From Confluentibacter flavum (lineage in GTDB: Bacteria; Bacteroidota; Bacteroidia; Flavobacteriales; Flavobacteriaceae), in the NCBI RefSeq assembly GCF_002843175.1, contig NZ_PJEO01000027.1, forward strand, positions 1 through 64,000: DNA of 64,000 nucleotides. Direction: 5' to 3'. Below the pieces are notes generated by a model. That model saw only the letters and a program-made list of their open reading frames with translations, searched no databases and had not been told where the DNA came from. Of this stretch, positions 63,701 through 64,000 are shown piece by piece (within the stretch, counting starts at the first letter, position 1; every line of letters starts with the position of its first letter). Made by a program: the position numbers and the translations under genes.

Positions 63701-63875
63701 TTCCATTGGAAGTACCAGTTTCAATAACATTGACACCCATTAAAGGTGTTCCAGAAGTGTCCGTTATTTTACCTGATATTTTGATATTTTGAGATATCAG
63801 GCATGCTGAATGGAGAAATAGAACCAGAACAAAAACCCCTTTTAAGGATTTTTTTAAATGTAATAATTTTTTCAT
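60732..63875 (-). CDS. SusC-family TonB-dependent transporter (PUL B)
   Basis: About 1047 residues from ATG 63875 (MKKLLHLKK); ATG 63884 (MHIMKK) is the alternative. Signal peptide to about CLISQN, carboxypeptidase-regulatory-like domain (KISGKITDTSGTPLMGVNV), plug (LDEVIISTGYIGQRKADLTG; LYVIDGVPTKRAQ; SSIYGSRASNGVIIVTTK) and full barrel to TLGINISL. The same subgroup as the PUL A SusC (IDGVPTK, QRKAD.TGAVSVV). First gene of a five- or six-gene minus-strand operon with SusD, three GH32 and a sugar dehydrogenase. No regulator is next to it inside the window; it may answer to the hybrid sensor at 6865 or to a gene beyond the right edge. Confidence 0.94.
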   Translation of the reverse strand: MKKLLHLKKSLKGVFVLVLFLHSACLISQNIKISGKITDTSGTPLMGVNVIETGTSNGTVSNGDGIYSLVANTNATIQFSYIGYVSQSIKLGESSTLDIKMLESTESLDEVIISTGYIGQRKADLTGAVSVVNMEGIRNIPTSNPMQALQGQVPGLYIQTDGNPSGDNSQILIRGFSTLGDNNPLYVIDGVPTKRAQAFKNLNPQSIESIQILKDASSSSIYGSRASNGVIIVTTKESKGQEKLNIQYDGSVSIQKYSSSLPVLNTKQRGEALWRASINDGTNPNIHSALYNFDWHTDNQGVPILDQVNVVDWIGGESLGVRSADTNWQDVVFRDAIMTSHDLTITSGSEKSSMLFNVGYFDNEGLARYTDFKRYSARINTSTKLLNGKLKIGENFQLAKSVETPTPSDLGGASVIQMAKFLQPIIPVYDVNGEFAGPPIGAGFSDRNNPLHMLYINKDDKNHRLEIFGNVYAELALAKNLTFRSSFGIDNTNGYNRNIERSFTEGFLSRTINSLSINKWHGINLTFSNTLNYRLSHKSHNLDIVIGTEKVDQQFLDNGVYREEFALQDDDYFQIGAGTGRTTATGSETGSKLFSYFGKVNYDFDKKYFGSFTIRRDGSSRFGENNRYGLFPAASLGWKISNEEFMGTSKEIISDLKIRAGFGVVGNQDIGDYARFALYETNYGGSAGRASTGTAYPIAGQNSGNLPSGFVSLQAENKNLKWETSEELNIGLDFGFLNQTLTGSLDIFKRETRDILIRPPYPSILGEGKSQWVNGATNESKGFELMVNYQKSYGDFNYSVTGNLAKFKDEITYLPQSVVRSYAGNVEKTILGRSQTALFGYITDGIFQNQAEVDAHANQPGKGIGRLRYVDLNNDNVINSLDQDWLGDQLPDFTYGINLNLSYKNWSISTFFQGVAGLEVPNGIKSATDFVGSNSGTNYGLRTLSAWTPQNTASTIPALSLVNRNDETRRSNYNIEDASYLKLRNLEIGYDLTNIVGKFGINSMRIYMLGQNLFTLQKDEYTGPDPENPGNLYPRPTTYTLGINISL

Positions 63876-64000
63876 AATGTGCATAAGTTTATTGGTTTGT
63901 AATTAATAATAAGTTTTTTCATTATTATGTATTAGGGCGGTTTATAATTATTAGACCTAATGTGTTTAATTTTTTTAGTGCTATAATGTGTCATACATCA
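63876..64000. other. Upstream region of PUL B (partial)
   Basis: The last 125 bases should hold the leader and perhaps the promoter of PUL B, but I see no TTG/TAnnTTTG pair. AT-rich; cut by the window edge. Confidence 0.3.

Noticed and set aside
1-64000. CRISPR arrays, defence systems, rRNA
   Set aside because: I looked for regular repeat-spacer arrays, cas-like proteins, restriction or toxin-antitoxin pairs and rRNA motifs and saw none.

Overview
The window comes from a low-GC member of the Bacteroidota, most likely a Flavobacteriaceae-type bacterium. The evidence is three SusC/SusD pairs, a hybrid two-component regulator, lipoproteins with Bacteroidota-style lipoboxes, no Shine-Dalgarno sequences before starts, and a Bacteroidetes-type tyrosine recombinase. 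The main theme is fructan (levan/inulin) use: seven GH32 proteins, a fructose-type MFS importer, a fructokinase and a hybrid sensor of the kind that controls the Bacteroides thetaiotaomicron levan locus.

Layout. 1-6864 is an accessory/scar zone. It holds an IS3 element with two homopolymer indels (1-1302), a GAF histidine kinase and response regulator pair, decayed DUF1569 and RecG/AlbA-like genes, a tyrosine integrase lacking the first catalytic Arg, tRNA-Leu(UAG) and a 3' fragment of an initiator-type tRNA-Met that looks like an attachment-site scar. 6865-23618 is PUL A: hybrid sensor, MFS importer, GH32 lipoprotein, SusC, SusD, GH32, DUF4960-type surface glycan-binding candidate, DUF4975-type GH32 lipoprotein, and a fructokinase whose start lies just after a terminator-like hairpin. 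23619-30375 is a second scar zone: an exported glutaredoxin-like protein, an MFS stump, an ECF-sigma/SusD-tail chimera, an intact GH32, a uronate isomerase with a Tat signal, and an IS30 pseudogene nested in a broken IS6.

31127-50397 is cluster C. It has a different SusC/SusD pair, two tandem Tat-exported GHL6-like proteins, a lactate-permease-family transporter, a glycerate dehydrogenase-type enzyme, a PQQ/cytochrome c dehydrogenase, an exported TIM-barrel protein, a metallo-beta-lactamase-fold lipoprotein, a beta-propeller protein and a glycerate kinase. Permease, dehydrogenase and kinase together point to a substrate that yields glycerate or a related 2-hydroxyacid. A decayed TonB receptor and a transposase tail follow (50485-52525).

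63875-52604 (minus strand) is PUL B: SusC, SusD, three GH32 proteins and a cytochrome c/PQQ sugar dehydrogenase. PULs A and B share paralogous SusC, SusD and GH32 genes. The SusD tail left at 25012-25107, next to a close paralogue of PUL B's first GH32, suggests a third related PUL was once present and was mostly deleted.

Proposed working model (inference): surface SusCD and binding proteins capture levan, the DUF4975 GH32 cuts it outside, SusC imports oligosaccharides, periplasmic GH32 enzymes release fructose, the MFS carrier imports it, fructokinase phosphorylates it, and the hybrid sensor induces the locus when it binds free periplasmic fructose.
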